Assembly: GCA_964403795.1 (NCBI GenBank)
Contig: CAYOHP010000010.1
Coordinates: 26,811 to 90,810 of the forward strand
DNA length: 64,000 bases
From: CAYOHP01 sp964403795 [NCBI: uncultured bacterium]
GTDB taxonomy: Bacteria > Muiribacteriota > UBA6191 > CAZXTJ01
Direction: 5' to 3'
Within the stretch, counting starts at the first letter, position 1; every line of letters starts with the position of its first letter. Below the pieces are notes generated by a model, which made no database searches, was not told where the DNA came from, and worked only from the letters and a program-made list of their open reading frames with translations. The position numbers were made by a program, and so were the translations under genes. Positions 51,777 through 60,340 of the stretch are shown one piece after another.

Positions 51777-53038
51777 ACGCCCTCGATCGGATCCGCTTCG
51801 GGCTCGAGGGCGTGATGGTCCATCGGGCCCGCAGTCTCCTCACCATGCTCGGGATCATCTTCGGGGTGGGCGCGGTGATCGCCATGATGGCGATCGGGGA
51901 AGGCGCCCGGGAGGAGACCCTCCGCCAGATCCAGCGGATCGGCGCCACCACCATGTACGTGCGCTCGGTGAAACTGGTCGGCGAGCCCCTGGCCGAGGCC
52001 CGGAGGGCCCTCTCGCCCGGACTCTCCCCCGGCGACGTCGAGGCCATGCGCCTGGCCACGCCCGCCATCGAGGTGGCCGTGCCCTTCGCCCCGGTCCCCA
52101 AACAGACCGTGCGCTTCAAGGGTCGCCAGCTCCGGACCCGGGTGGTGGGCACCAGCCACGAGCTCCCGAGGATCACCCGTCGGACGCCCCGCCTGGGACG
52201 TTTCCTGACCGCCCGCGACCTCGAGGTGCGAAACCCCGTGGCCGTGATCGGGGACGGCGTGGCGCGCCAGCTCGGGGTCTACGACCCGCTGGGCCGCACC
52301 CTGCGGATCGGCCGGGTCCTCTTCACCATCGTGGGGGTCATGCCGCGTCCCGAGGACGAGAAGCTCTCGGAAGGGGTGAGGCTCAAGGACCGGGACGGGG
52401 ACCGGGCGGTCTTCCTCCCCGTGACCCTGGCGCTCGAGTGCTTCCCGGGGACCAAGGGGGCGGAGTCCTCGGAGGACGACCCGGTCTACGCCCCCTACGA
52501 CGAGGTGGTCCTCAAGGTGGACGCGGTCGAGAGCCTCGCCCCGGTGCAGCAGCTCCTGGAGCGTCTGCTCCGGAGGCGCCACCGGAACGTGGAGGACACC
52601 CACCTGGTGGTGCCGCTCGACATCCTCCGCCAGAGCCAGCGCACCCAGGAGATCTTCAACATGGTGATGGCCATGATCGCCGGCCTCTCGCTGCTGGTGG
52701 GGGGCATCGGGATCATGAACATCATGCTGGCGAACGTGAGCGAGCGCACCCGGGAGATCGGCGTGAAGCGGGCCCTGGGGTCGAGCCAGCACGAGATCAT
52801 GGTCGAGTTCCTCTCCGAGGCCGTGACCCTCTCGGTGCTGGGTGGCCTGTTCGGGGTGGTCCTGGGGGTGGGGATCGCGGGCGCGGTCTCGCTCGCCCTG
52901 GGGTGGGAGACCCGGGTCACGCTCGCCTCGGTGGGGTTCGCCTTCGGAGTCAGCGCCGGGGTCGGGGTGGTCTTCGGGATCGTGCCGGCCCGGGTGGCCG
53001 CCCGCATGGATCCCCTCCAGGCGCTCCGCTACGAATGA
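51773..53038 (+). CDS. MacB-type ABC permease
   Basis: 421 residues. N-terminal span LLTMLGIIFGVGAVIAMMAI with GEGAREETLRQIQRIG, typical of MacB. Periplasmic domain about 50-300. C-terminal spans: FNMVMAMIAGLSLLVGGIGI, AVTLSVLGGLFGVVLGVGIA and VGFAFGVSAGVGVVFGIVPA, with the coupling motif MNIMLANVSERTREIGVKRA. MacB systems export macrolides, lipids, peptides or siderophores by driving TolC from the periplasm. The substrate is not predictable here. Confidence 0.95.
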
Positions 53039-53058
53039 AGGCGAGGTAGGATCGGCTC

Positions 53059-53430
53059 ATGTCCCCTCGCGCGGTCCGCACCGTGGTCGTCTCCTGGCTG
53101 GCGGCCGCCAGCCTGCTCGCCCTGGTCGTTCCCGGCACCGCGGCCCGGCGCAGCGGGGCCGGCCTGGCGGCCTCCGGGAGCGGGCTCCTGGTACTGGCCA
53201 TGGGAATGGCAGGGGCGGACGCCCTGCTCCAGGCCGGGTACCTGGGTACCGCGACCGCGCTCGGGCTCCTGACCCTGGCGCTGGTCGTCGAGGTCCCTGC
53301 CCGGGTCCTCGGGCGCCTGGCCGGGGTCGAGGTCGAGGTGGCCCGCGGGGCGGTCGCCATGGCCGTGTTCGTGACCTGCTTCGTGGCCGCCGGGGTGGCG
53401 GGACCGGACCCCGAGCGCCGACCCGGGTAG
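53059..53430 (+). CDS. small four-span membrane protein
   Basis: 123 residues, about four hydrophobic segments (VVVSWLAAASLLALVVPG; LAASGSGLLVLAMGMAG; YLGTATALGLLTLALVVEV; VAMAVFVTCFVAAGVAG). ATG with GGTAGGAT upstream, 20 bases after the permease gene. It could be an accessory of the exporter or an unrelated membrane protein. No family recognised. Confidence 0.7.
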   Translation: MSPRAVRTVVVSWLAAASLLALVVPGTAARRSGAGLAASGSGLLVLAMGMAGADALLQAGYLGTATALGLLTLALVVEVPARVLGRLAGVEVEVARGAVAMAVFVTCFVAAGVAGPDPERRPG

Positions 53431-53560
53431 GGCCCCGGGAGGCCGTCCGCCGTCCGCGGCGTCACCCCCCGGTCCCGGCCCTGGAGGCTCGGGGTCCTGC
53501 CGCCACATCCGCTCCCCGTGTAGAGTGCTCTCCGGGTTCGGGCGTCCAGGAGGAGGCGTC

Positions 53561-54298
53561 GTGGCGGGTCACAACAAGTGGAGCAAGGTCAAGAACAAGA
53601 AGGCCGTCACCGATGCGCGCAAGAGCCGCATCTACACCAAGCTCCTCCGGGAGCTCACGGTGGCCGCCAAGACCGCGGGTCCCGACAGCGCCAAGGTGCA
53701 GCTGGTGGTCGCCAAGTGCCGGGCCGCCAACATGTCGGGGGAACTGGTGAACCGCGCCATCAACAAGAGCCGGGAAGCCGGCGAGGGCGAGGGCTACGAA
53801 GACGTGACCTACGAAGGCTACGGGCCGGGAGGGGTGGCCATCGTGGTCGACGCCCTGACCGACAACCGGCACCGCACGGTGGCCGACCTGCGCCATCTCA
53901 TGTCCAAGCACGGCGGCACCATGGGGACGAGCGGGAGCGTGCTCTGGCAGTTCAAGACCGTGGGACAGCTGGCCTTCGAGGCCCGCCCGGGTTCCGAGGA
54001 CGCCCTGCTCGAGGTCATGATGGAGGCCGGTGCCGACGACATCGACACCTCCGACGAGGAGACCTGGTTCGTGACCTGCGATCCCGCTCTGCTGGCCGCG
54101 GTCCGGGACGCCGCCGAGGCCGCCGGCTGGGAGGCCAAGCAGGTCGAGCTGGCCCGGGTGGCCTCCAACCTGGTGGCGGTCGATGACGAGAGCGCCCGCA
54201 AGGTGGTCCGCATGATGGATGCCCTCGAGGACCACGACGACGTGAAGGCCGTCTACGCCAACCTCGACCTCCCGGATGACCTCGACCACCACGCCTGA
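53561..54298 (+). CDS. yebC: YebC/PmpR-family translation or transcription factor
   Basis: 245 residues; GTG start with AGGAGG 5 bases upstream. N-terminal signature AGHNKWSKVKNKKAVTDARK, then FTKL-like YTKLLRELTVAAK, YEGYGPGGVAIVVD, DNRHRTVADLRH and GSVLWQFKTVG. Family members relieve ribosome stalling on proline stretches or regulate transcription. The yebC-ruvC order is widely conserved; here the ruvC start overlaps by 23 bases. Confidence 0.96.
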   Translation: MAGHNKWSKVKNKKAVTDARKSRIYTKLLRELTVAAKTAGPDSAKVQLVVAKCRAANMSGELVNRAINKSREAGEGEGYEDVTYEGYGPGGVAIVVDALTDNRHRTVADLRHLMSKHGGTMGTSGSVLWQFKTVGQLAFEARPGSEDALLEVMMEAGADDIDTSDEETWFVTCDPALLAAVRDAAEAAGWEAKQVELARVASNLVAVDDESARKVVRMMDALEDHDDVKAVYANLDLPDDLDHHA

Positions 54299-54836
54299 GG
54301 CCGGGGACCTGATCCTGGGCCTCGACCCGGGGATCGGCACCACCGGCTTCGGATTGGTGCGCCGGCTCCCCGGGGCCAAGGTGGAGCTGGTGGGGGGAGG
54401 GGTGATCCGCACCCAGGTGGGGGCGCCCGATCCCGAGCGCCTGGCCACCCTCTACGGGGACCTCGTGGAGGTCCTCGACCAGCACCGCCCCGATGTGGTG
54501 GCGGTGGAGAAGATCTTCTTCAAGAAGAACATCACCACCGCCATCCTGGTGAGCCAGGCCCGAGGGGTCCTGCTGCTGGCGGCCGGACAGCGATCCCTGC
54601 CCGTCTTCGAGTACTCTCCCGTCGAGGTGAAGAGCGCGGTGGCGGGCTACGGGAACGCACCCAAGGGACAGATGCAGGAGATGGTCCGCCGGGTCCTCGG
54701 CCTCGGCGACCGTCCCCGTCCCGACGACCTGGCCGACGCCCTGGCCGTCGCCCTCTGCCACTCCTTCCGCCTGGGGGGCGCCCGGGCCAGGACCGGCGCC
54801 AGCGCCCGGGTCACGGCCGGAGGCCGGAACCCGTGA
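54276..54836 (+). CDS. ruvC: Holliday junction endonuclease RuvC
   Basis: 186 residues. Active-site acids in place: Asp17 (LGLDPGIGTTGFG), Glu78 (VAVEKIFF), Asp151 and Asp154 (PDDLADALAVAL). Also SQARGVLLLAA and EYSPVEVKSAVAGYGNAPK, typical of RuvC. Resolves Holliday junctions with RuvAB, which are not next to it. Overlaps yebC upstream and a response-regulator gene downstream (GTGA), an unusual partner. Confidence 0.97.
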   Translation: MTSTTTPEAGDLILGLDPGIGTTGFGLVRRLPGAKVELVGGGVIRTQVGAPDPERLATLYGDLVEVLDQHRPDVVAVEKIFFKKNITTAILVSQARGVLLLAAGQRSLPVFEYSPVEVKSAVAGYGNAPKGQMQEMVRRVLGLGDRPRPDDLADALAVALCHSFRLGGARARTGASARVTAGGRNP

Positions 54837-55564
54837 GGATCCTGCTGGTCGACGACGACCCGCTCTTCCTGGAGCTGGCGCGCGAGTTCTTCGAGGACAG
54901 CGCCCACTCCCTGGAGGCCTGCTCGACGCAGCTCGAGGCCCAGGGCCTGCTCGCCGAGGGGCGATTCGATTCCGCGGTGGTCGACTTCCGCCTCCAGGGG
55001 GGAGCCGGCAAGCTCCTGGTCTCGACCATCCTGAGGAGCCACCCCGGCATGCGCCTGGTGGTCGTGACCGGCGACCACGCCCCCGAGACCAGGAGCGAGG
55101 TTGCCGCCCTGGGCGCCCGGCACCTCCTGTTCAAGCCGTTCCGCTTCCGCCAGCTCCTCGACGCCCTGGAAGAAGGCCGCACCACCGGGCCCAGCGGCCC
55201 CCGGCTCACGGTCTACCAGTCGATCGACGAGGAGGAGATCGACGCCCTGAAACGCGTGCTCATGAGCGACCCCGGGGACAGCCAGGCGCGCTGGCTCCTG
55301 GCCTTCAGCTACTACCGGGCCCACAAGTACGCCGACTCCTCCCACCTCTTCCGCGAGATCCTGAAGGCCGACGGCGGCAACCGCCTCGCGCTCTACTACC
55401 TGGGTGCCTGCCAGTACCGCTTCGGGCTCTACGAGGACGCGGTCCGCTCCTGGGAGAAGGTCGCCGTCCTGGATCCCGACGGGCCGTTGGGTCGCAAGGT
55501 CAAGGAACACGTGGCCAAGGCCCGCGAGCTGATCGAGACCGGCGGCACCCGCAAGGGCGCCTGA
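54833..55564 (+). CDS. response-regulator receiver with C-terminal TPR-like domain
   Basis: 243 residues. Receiver: LLVDDDPLF (Asp7-Asp9), phospho-acceptor Asp51 (AVVDFRLQGG), VVVTGDH, FKPF. Residues about 130-240 are TPR-like (LLAFSYYRAHKYADSSHLFR; LALYYLGACQYRFGLYEDAV; SWEKVAVLDPDG). No DNA-binding domain, so output is by protein contact. Translationally coupled to ruvC, which might link it to DNA repair or merely reflect operon packing. Confidence 0.9.
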   Translation: MRILLVDDDPLFLELAREFFEDSAHSLEACSTQLEAQGLLAEGRFDSAVVDFRLQGGAGKLLVSTILRSHPGMRLVVVTGDHAPETRSEVAALGARHLLFKPFRFRQLLDALEEGRTTGPSGPRLTVYQSIDEEEIDALKRVLMSDPGDSQARWLLAFSYYRAHKYADSSHLFREILKADGGNRLALYYLGACQYRFGLYEDAVRSWEKVAVLDPDGPLGRKVKEHVAKARELIETGGTRKGA

Positions 55565-55700
55565 TCCGCGGCGGGAGCCGCAAGGGACCAGCCCCCCACC
55601 CGTTCCCGGCGGCCCGGCGCGGTTGGCGGACACCGCGGCGCGCATGGGGTGGATTTACTTCCTTCCCTTGACTACAGTGGACCTACCTCGGGAGGCCCAG

Positions 55701-56960
55701 GTGCCGCTGCGCAAGGAAGTCCTCGCCATCGTCATGGCGGGCGGCCTCGGAAAGCGTCTGTTCCCCCTCACCCGGACCCGGGCCAAGCCGGCCGTGCCCT
55801 TCGGCGGTCGCTACCGGATCATCGACTTCGTCCTCTCCAACCTGATCAACTCCGGGATCACCTCGGTCTACGTCCTGACCCAGTTCCGGGCCCAGTCGCT
55901 GATCGAACACATCCAGGACGGGTGGCGGTTCGGGGGCATCCTGAGGCGACAGTTCGTGACCGTGGTTCCGGCCCAGCTCAAGAAGGGCGACCACTGGTAC
56001 GAAGGCACCGCCGACGCCATCTACCAGAACCTCGACCTGATCCGGATCTTCAACCCCGACCTGGTGGCGATCTTCGGGGCCGACCACATCTACCGCATGG
56101 ACCTGAACCAGATGATCCAGTTCCACGAGGAGCGGGGTGCCGAGATCACCGTCTCGGCCCTGCCCGTGGAACGCCCCAAGGCGACCGGCTTCGGGATCAT
56201 CGACGTGGAGACCGACGGCCGCATCAAGGGCTTCGTCGAGAAGCCGCCGGACCCGCCCGAGATGCCGGGGCGACCCGGGTTCGCCCTGGCCTCCATGGGC
56301 AACTACCTCTTCGACCGGGACGTGCTCTACCGACTGCTCGAGGAGGATGCCGCCGACAAGACCTCGGACCATGACTTCGGGAAGAACATCCTCCCCAAGG
56401 CGATCGGCGACCGGCGGATGTACTGCTACGACTTCGCCACCAACATGGTGCCCGGGTTCTCCAAGGACGAGGAGATCGCCTACTGGCGCGACGTGGGGAC
56501 CATCGGTGCCTACTGGGAGGCCAACATGGACCTCCGCGCCATCCGACCGGTCTTCAACCTCTACAACCAGAAGTGGCCGCTGCGCACCGCGGTCTACCCC
56601 GACCCGCCCGCCAAGTTCGCCTTCGACGAGCCGACCCGCCGGGGACTGGCCATCAACTCGATCGTCTCCGAGGGTTCGATCATCTCCGGCGGAGAGGTGA
56701 AGAACTCCATCGTGGGCCGCAACGCCTTCGTGCACAGCTACTCGCGGGTCGAGGACTCGATCATCCTCGACCGGGTCGACATCGGGCGGGGCGTGCACAT
56801 GCGCCGCTGCATCGTGGACAAGTTCGCCAAGATCCCCGACGGGATGGCGATCGGGTTCGACAAGGCCGAGGACAAGGCCCGCGGTTTCACGGTCGACGAG
56901 GAATCCGGGATCACCGTGGTCCCCCGCAACTGGGGCGACGAGAGCTCGCCCAACCGCTGA
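55701..56960 (+). CDS. glgC: glucose-1-phosphate adenylyltransferase
   Basis: 419 residues from GTG 55701 (GGGAGG 5 bases upstream); upstream ATGs give unsupported extensions. Signature regions: AIVMAGGLGKRLFPLTRTRA, KPAVPFGGRYRIIDFVLSN, WYEGTADAIYQNLD, IFGADHIYRMD, GFVEKP, then left-handed beta-helix repeats (NSIVSEGSIISGGEVKNSIV). Makes ADP-glucose from ATP and glucose-1-phosphate, the committed step of glycogen synthesis; allosteric. Followed after 17 bases by a GH57 enzyme, so both ends of alpha-glucan metabolism sit in one unit. Confidence 0.97.
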   Translation: MPLRKEVLAIVMAGGLGKRLFPLTRTRAKPAVPFGGRYRIIDFVLSNLINSGITSVYVLTQFRAQSLIEHIQDGWRFGGILRRQFVTVVPAQLKKGDHWYEGTADAIYQNLDLIRIFNPDLVAIFGADHIYRMDLNQMIQFHEERGAEITVSALPVERPKATGFGIIDVETDGRIKGFVEKPPDPPEMPGRPGFALASMGNYLFDRDVLYRLLEEDAADKTSDHDFGKNILPKAIGDRRMYCYDFATNMVPGFSKDEEIAYWRDVGTIGAYWEANMDLRAIRPVFNLYNQKWPLRTAVYPDPPAKFAFDEPTRRGLAINSIVSEGSIISGGEVKNSIVGRNAFVHSYSRVEDSIILDRVDIGRGVHMRRCIVDKFAKIPDGMAIGFDKAEDKARGFTVDEESGITVVPRNWGDESSPNR

Positions 56961-56977
56961 TCCGGGGACCTCCCTCC

Positions 56978-59554
56978 ATGGGTCGCTTCGTCTGCATCCA
57001 CGGGCACTTCTACCAGCCGCCCCGCGAGAATCCCTGGCTCGATGCCATCGAGGTCCAGGATTCGGCGGCCCCGTACCACGACTGGAATGCCCGTATCCAG
57101 GCGGAGTGCTACGCCCCCAATGCCGCCAGCCGGATCCGCAGGGACTTCTCGGGCCCGGTGGTGGGGATCGTCAACAACTACCGGGAGATCTCGTTCAACT
57201 TCGGCCCCACCCTGCTCTCGTGGATGGAGCGCGCCGATCCCGAGGCCTATGCCCAGATCCAGCTCGCCGACCGGCTCTCGGCGGAGCGGCGGGACGGCCA
57301 CGGCAACGCCCTGGCCCAGGTCTACAACCACGTGATCATGCCGCTCGCCAGCGACCGGGACCGGCGCACCCAGGTGCTCTGGGGGCTCGGCGATTTCGTG
57401 CACCGGTTCTCCCGGCGCCCCGAAGGGATGTGGCTCCCCGAGACAGGGGTGGACCGGGCGAGCCTCGCGGCCCTGGTCGATGCCGGGATCCTGTTCACGG
57501 TGCTCTCTCCCTTCCAGGCGGCCCGGGTTCGGCGTCGCACGCCCGGCGAGAACGGAGCGGGAGTCTCCACCGGGACGGCCGCCGGGACCGCCAGCGGACC
57601 GGCGGCGGCCGCGACCGGTACCGCCGGTCCTGGAGCGCGCAAGGGGAGACGTCCCGCCCGGCGCGCCGGGGGACCTGCCTGGGAAGAGGTGCAGGGCGGC
57701 AGGATCGATCCCACCCGTCCGTACTGGTACGACCTCGGGGACGGGCGGGGCATCGCCCTGTTCTTCTACGACGGGCCGCTGTCGTCGGCGATCGCCTTCC
57801 AGGGGCTGCTGAACGACGGACGGGGATTCGGGATGCGGCTGCTGGGCGGCTTCCGGGAACGGACCGGGGAGCAGCTGGTGCACGTGGCGACCGACGGCGA
57901 GAGCTACGGCCACCACCATCGGCATGGGGACATGGCGCTGGCCGCCGCCCTGCAGACGATCCAGCAGGCCCCCGGCGTCGAACTCACCAACTATGCCCAG
58001 CACCTGGCGCGCTTCCCGCCCGAGTGGGAGGTGGAACTGATCGAGCCCTCGGCCTGGTCGTGCGCCCACGGGGTGGGACGCTGGAGCCGGGACTGCGGTT
58101 GCGGGGCGGGCACCGCGGGCTACCACCACCGCTGGCGGGAACCGCTCCGGCACGCCCTCGACTACCTGAAGGAAGGGGTCGACCGGGTCTTCGAGACGGA
58201 AGGAGCCCGGGTCCTGACCGATCCCTGGGGGGCCAGGGACGGCTACGTCTGGGTGCTGCTCGATCCCTCGGACGCGGGGCGCAGCGAGTTCCTGATGGAG
58301 CACGCCCGGGGCGATCTCCAGGCGAGCGAGGCCTCGGTGGCCTGGCGACTGCTCGAGATGCAGCGCAACGCCATGCTCATGTACACGTCCTGCGGGTGGT
58401 TCTTCGACGAGATCTCGGGGATCGAGGGAGTCCAGGTGCTGCGCTACGCGGCCCGGGCCGCCCAGCTGGCCGAGTCCTTCGGTGCCTCGCTGGAGCCCGG
58501 GTTCCGGGAGCGGCTGGCGGAGGCGCCCTCCAATCTGGCGGTCCATGGCGACGGCCGGCGGGTCTACGAGAAGCTGGTGCTGCCGTCCCGGGCCGATCCC
58601 GACCGGATCCTCTCGGCCCACGCCATCGCCAGCCTGCTCGATCCTCCCGCGCCCCGGTCCCGCTTGTACTGCTACCGGATCCGCCAGGCGGACCACGCCA
58701 CCGGGACCCGGGGCAACGCCACGGTGGCCGTGGGAAGGCTGCACCTGGTCGACGAGACGACCCTGGAGGAGGACTGGGCGAGCTACGCGGTGCTCCACTT
58801 CGGGGGCCACGACTTCGCCTGCAAGGTCCACCGCTTCGCTTCGATCTCGGCCTACGAGCAGGCGCGGGACAAGGTGCTCCAGGCCTTCCGCTCGCACTCG
58901 ACCCGGGACGCGGTGCTGGCCATCGAGGCCGGTTTCCCCGGGCCCGGCCATGACATCCGGGATGTCTTCCTCGACGACCGGCGTCGCCTGCTGCGCAGCG
59001 TGCTGGAAGACAGCCTGGAGCGCCTGGCCTCGAGCTACCAGCGGGTGTTCCGGGAGAACCGCGGCCTCATGGAGTTCCTGGCCGAGATCGAGACGCCCGT
59101 TCCCGAGGAGTTCGCGGCCGCCGCCGGATTCGTCCTGGAGAGCGGCCTCCGGGCCCGGGCCAGGGCGCTCCGCGATCCGGCCGTCCGGGACGACGCCTTC
59201 CGGGAGGCCGCCCTGGGGACCCAGGAAACCCTGGACGAAGCCCGTCGCCTGCGGCTGCCGCTCGAGACCCGGGAACTCGCCGAGGCCCTCGAACACCGGC
59301 TCGAGGCGGAGACCTCGACGCTGGTCGGCGGACTCGACCAGGGGGCCCTGGACCGGGCCGTCGCCCTCCTCGAACTGGTGCAGCGCAACCGCCTCGAGGT
59401 CTCCCTGTGGCGGAGCGAGAACGCGGTGTTCCGGTTCCTGGGCGGTCCCTACCGGGAGATCGTGGCCATGGTGCGGTTCGGCCAGCCGGAAGCCGAGGAG
59501 CTGGCGGCGGCCGCCGCCCGCCTGGCGGCCGGACTCGGCTTCGAGTTGCCCTAG
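56978..59554 (+). CDS. GH57 glycoside hydrolase with DUF3536
   Basis: 858 residues. N-terminal GH57 barrel: HGHFYQPPRENPW, NYREISFNFGPTLLSW, GMWLPETGVD (nucleophile candidate Glu155) and ATDGESYGHHH (acid/base candidate Asp306). A roughly 43-residue Ala/Gly/Thr/Arg low-complexity insert lies between these two motifs (about 190-233). C-terminal 500 residues match the DUF3536 arrangement, including CSWSCAHG-like SAWSCAHGVGRWSRDCGC and CGWFFDEISGIE. Family members act on alpha-1,4/1,6-glucans (amylase or branching type). Linkage to glgC supports glycogen metabolism. Exact specificity unknown. Confidence 0.93.
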   Translation: MGRFVCIHGHFYQPPRENPWLDAIEVQDSAAPYHDWNARIQAECYAPNAASRIRRDFSGPVVGIVNNYREISFNFGPTLLSWMERADPEAYAQIQLADRLSAERRDGHGNALAQVYNHVIMPLASDRDRRTQVLWGLGDFVHRFSRRPEGMWLPETGVDRASLAALVDAGILFTVLSPFQAARVRRRTPGENGAGVSTGTAAGTASGPAAAATGTAGPGARKGRRPARRAGGPAWEEVQGGRIDPTRPYWYDLGDGRGIALFFYDGPLSSAIAFQGLLNDGRGFGMRLLGGFRERTGEQLVHVATDGESYGHHHRHGDMALAAALQTIQQAPGVELTNYAQHLARFPPEWEVELIEPSAWSCAHGVGRWSRDCGCGAGTAGYHHRWREPLRHALDYLKEGVDRVFETEGARVLTDPWGARDGYVWVLLDPSDAGRSEFLMEHARGDLQASEASVAWRLLEMQRNAMLMYTSCGWFFDEISGIEGVQVLRYAARAAQLAESFGASLEPGFRERLAEAPSNLAVHGDGRRVYEKLVLPSRADPDRILSAHAIASLLDPPAPRSRLYCYRIRQADHATGTRGNATVAVGRLHLVDETTLEEDWASYAVLHFGGHDFACKVHRFASISAYEQARDKVLQAFRSHSTRDAVLAIEAGFPGPGHDIRDVFLDDRRRLLRSVLEDSLERLASSYQRVFRENRGLMEFLAEIETPVPEEFAAAAGFVLESGLRARARALRDPAVRDDAFREAALGTQETLDEARRLRLPLETRELAEALEHRLEAETSTLVGGLDQGALDRAVALLELVQRNRLEVSLWRSENAVFRFLGGPYREIVAMVRFGQPEAEELAAAAARLAAGLGFELP

Positions 59555-59605
59555 GAGCCTGTCCAGCCGGGGGATCGACGATCGTCCGTCTCCCACCATC
59601 CGGGC

Positions 59606-59633
59606 TTGACGCCTCCCCGGACCTTCCTAATAT
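59606..59633 (+). promoter_or_regulatory. sigma70-type promoter
   Basis: TTGACG, 16 bases, TAATAT: a near-consensus pair in an otherwise GC-rich gap, about 67 bases before the ATG of the small gene downstream. Confidence 0.65.
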
Positions 59634-59699
59634 GGCGGCCGAACGGCCCCCCCCGGGGCCGGACCGATAGGCCCGCTGGAGGCCGGGAGGCTCGCCGCC

Positions 59700-60074
59700 A
59701 TGATGGACCCCGTCAACGACCTGCCCCGTCGCGGAGTGGCCCGCTGGGCGGACATGGCGCTCGCCCGCATGGAGGCGGCCATCGCCCGGCATCTGGGGAT
59801 GGACCTCGAGTCCGACGGCTCGGTACGCGTCCATGGTCTCGACGAGCCCCGGCGCACCGTCGACCTGATCGCCCCGTTCGGACCGGTGGCCCACCGGGTC
59901 CAGCTGCTCCGGGGCCGCCCCGACGAGATCCTGGCGTTCTACCGGGTCTATGCCGCGACCCTGTCCCGCCTCGGGAACAAGGCCGACGGATTCGACGGCC
60001 AGGTCGAGGCCTTCGAGGCCGCCGCCAGGGCCACCCCGGAGCCCTGCCGGCCAGCGCTACGCCGGGTGGCGTAG
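59700..60074 (+). CDS. small hypothetical protein
   Basis: 124 residues, soluble, no signal. ATG with GGGAGG 9 bases upstream and a good sigma70 promoter. Contains VARWADMALARMEAAIARHL, RRTVDLIAPFGPVAHRVQLL and DEILAFYRVYAATLSRLG. Mixed alpha/beta, possibly a nucleic-acid or stress protein, but no family recognised. The last residues (RPALRRVA) are encoded by the beginning of the 113-bp tandem repeat, so the C-terminus may have been extended or truncated by repeat spread. Confidence 0.7.
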   Translation: MMDPVNDLPRRGVARWADMALARMEAAIARHLGMDLESDGSVRVHGLDEPRRTVDLIAPFGPVAHRVQLLRGRPDEILAFYRVYAATLSRLGNKADGFDGQVEAFEAAARATPEPCRPALRRVA

Positions 60075-60308
60075 CGATTCCTCTGCGGCTCGGTCCAGGG
60101 ACCTCGCCCGCGGTCAGGCTCCGCCTCCGCTGCTTCCCCGGGATGAACCCGGGGCGCTCCGGCTGCGCCTTCGGCCGGGTGGCATAGCGATCCCTCTGCG
60201 GCCCGGTCCGGGGACCTCGCCCGCGGTCAGGCTCCGCCTCCGCCGGTTCCCCGGGGTGAACCCGGGGCGCTCCGGCTGCGCCTTCGGCCGGGTGGCGTAG
60301 CGATTCGG
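60064..60308 (+). repeat. 113-bp tandem repeat, 2.2 units, related to the palindromic repeat family
   Basis: Unit starts (GGGTGGCRTAGCGAT) at 60064, 60177 and 60290, an exact 113-base period; the third is only a stub. The units differ at a handful of positions. Each holds a hairpin CCCCGGG-loop-CCCGGGG followed by CGCTCCGGCTGCGCC, as in the copies at 17703 and 49512. The repeat fills the gap before the histidine kinase gene; no gene is seen in it. Confidence 0.85.
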
Positions 60309-60340
60309 TCCCGACCCCTCCGCATGGCACGCTTGGGTGC

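Noticed and set aside
55668-55673. TTGACT before glgC as a -35 element
   Set aside because: No acceptable -10 hexamer lies 15-19 bases downstream; the region is the ribosome-binding site.
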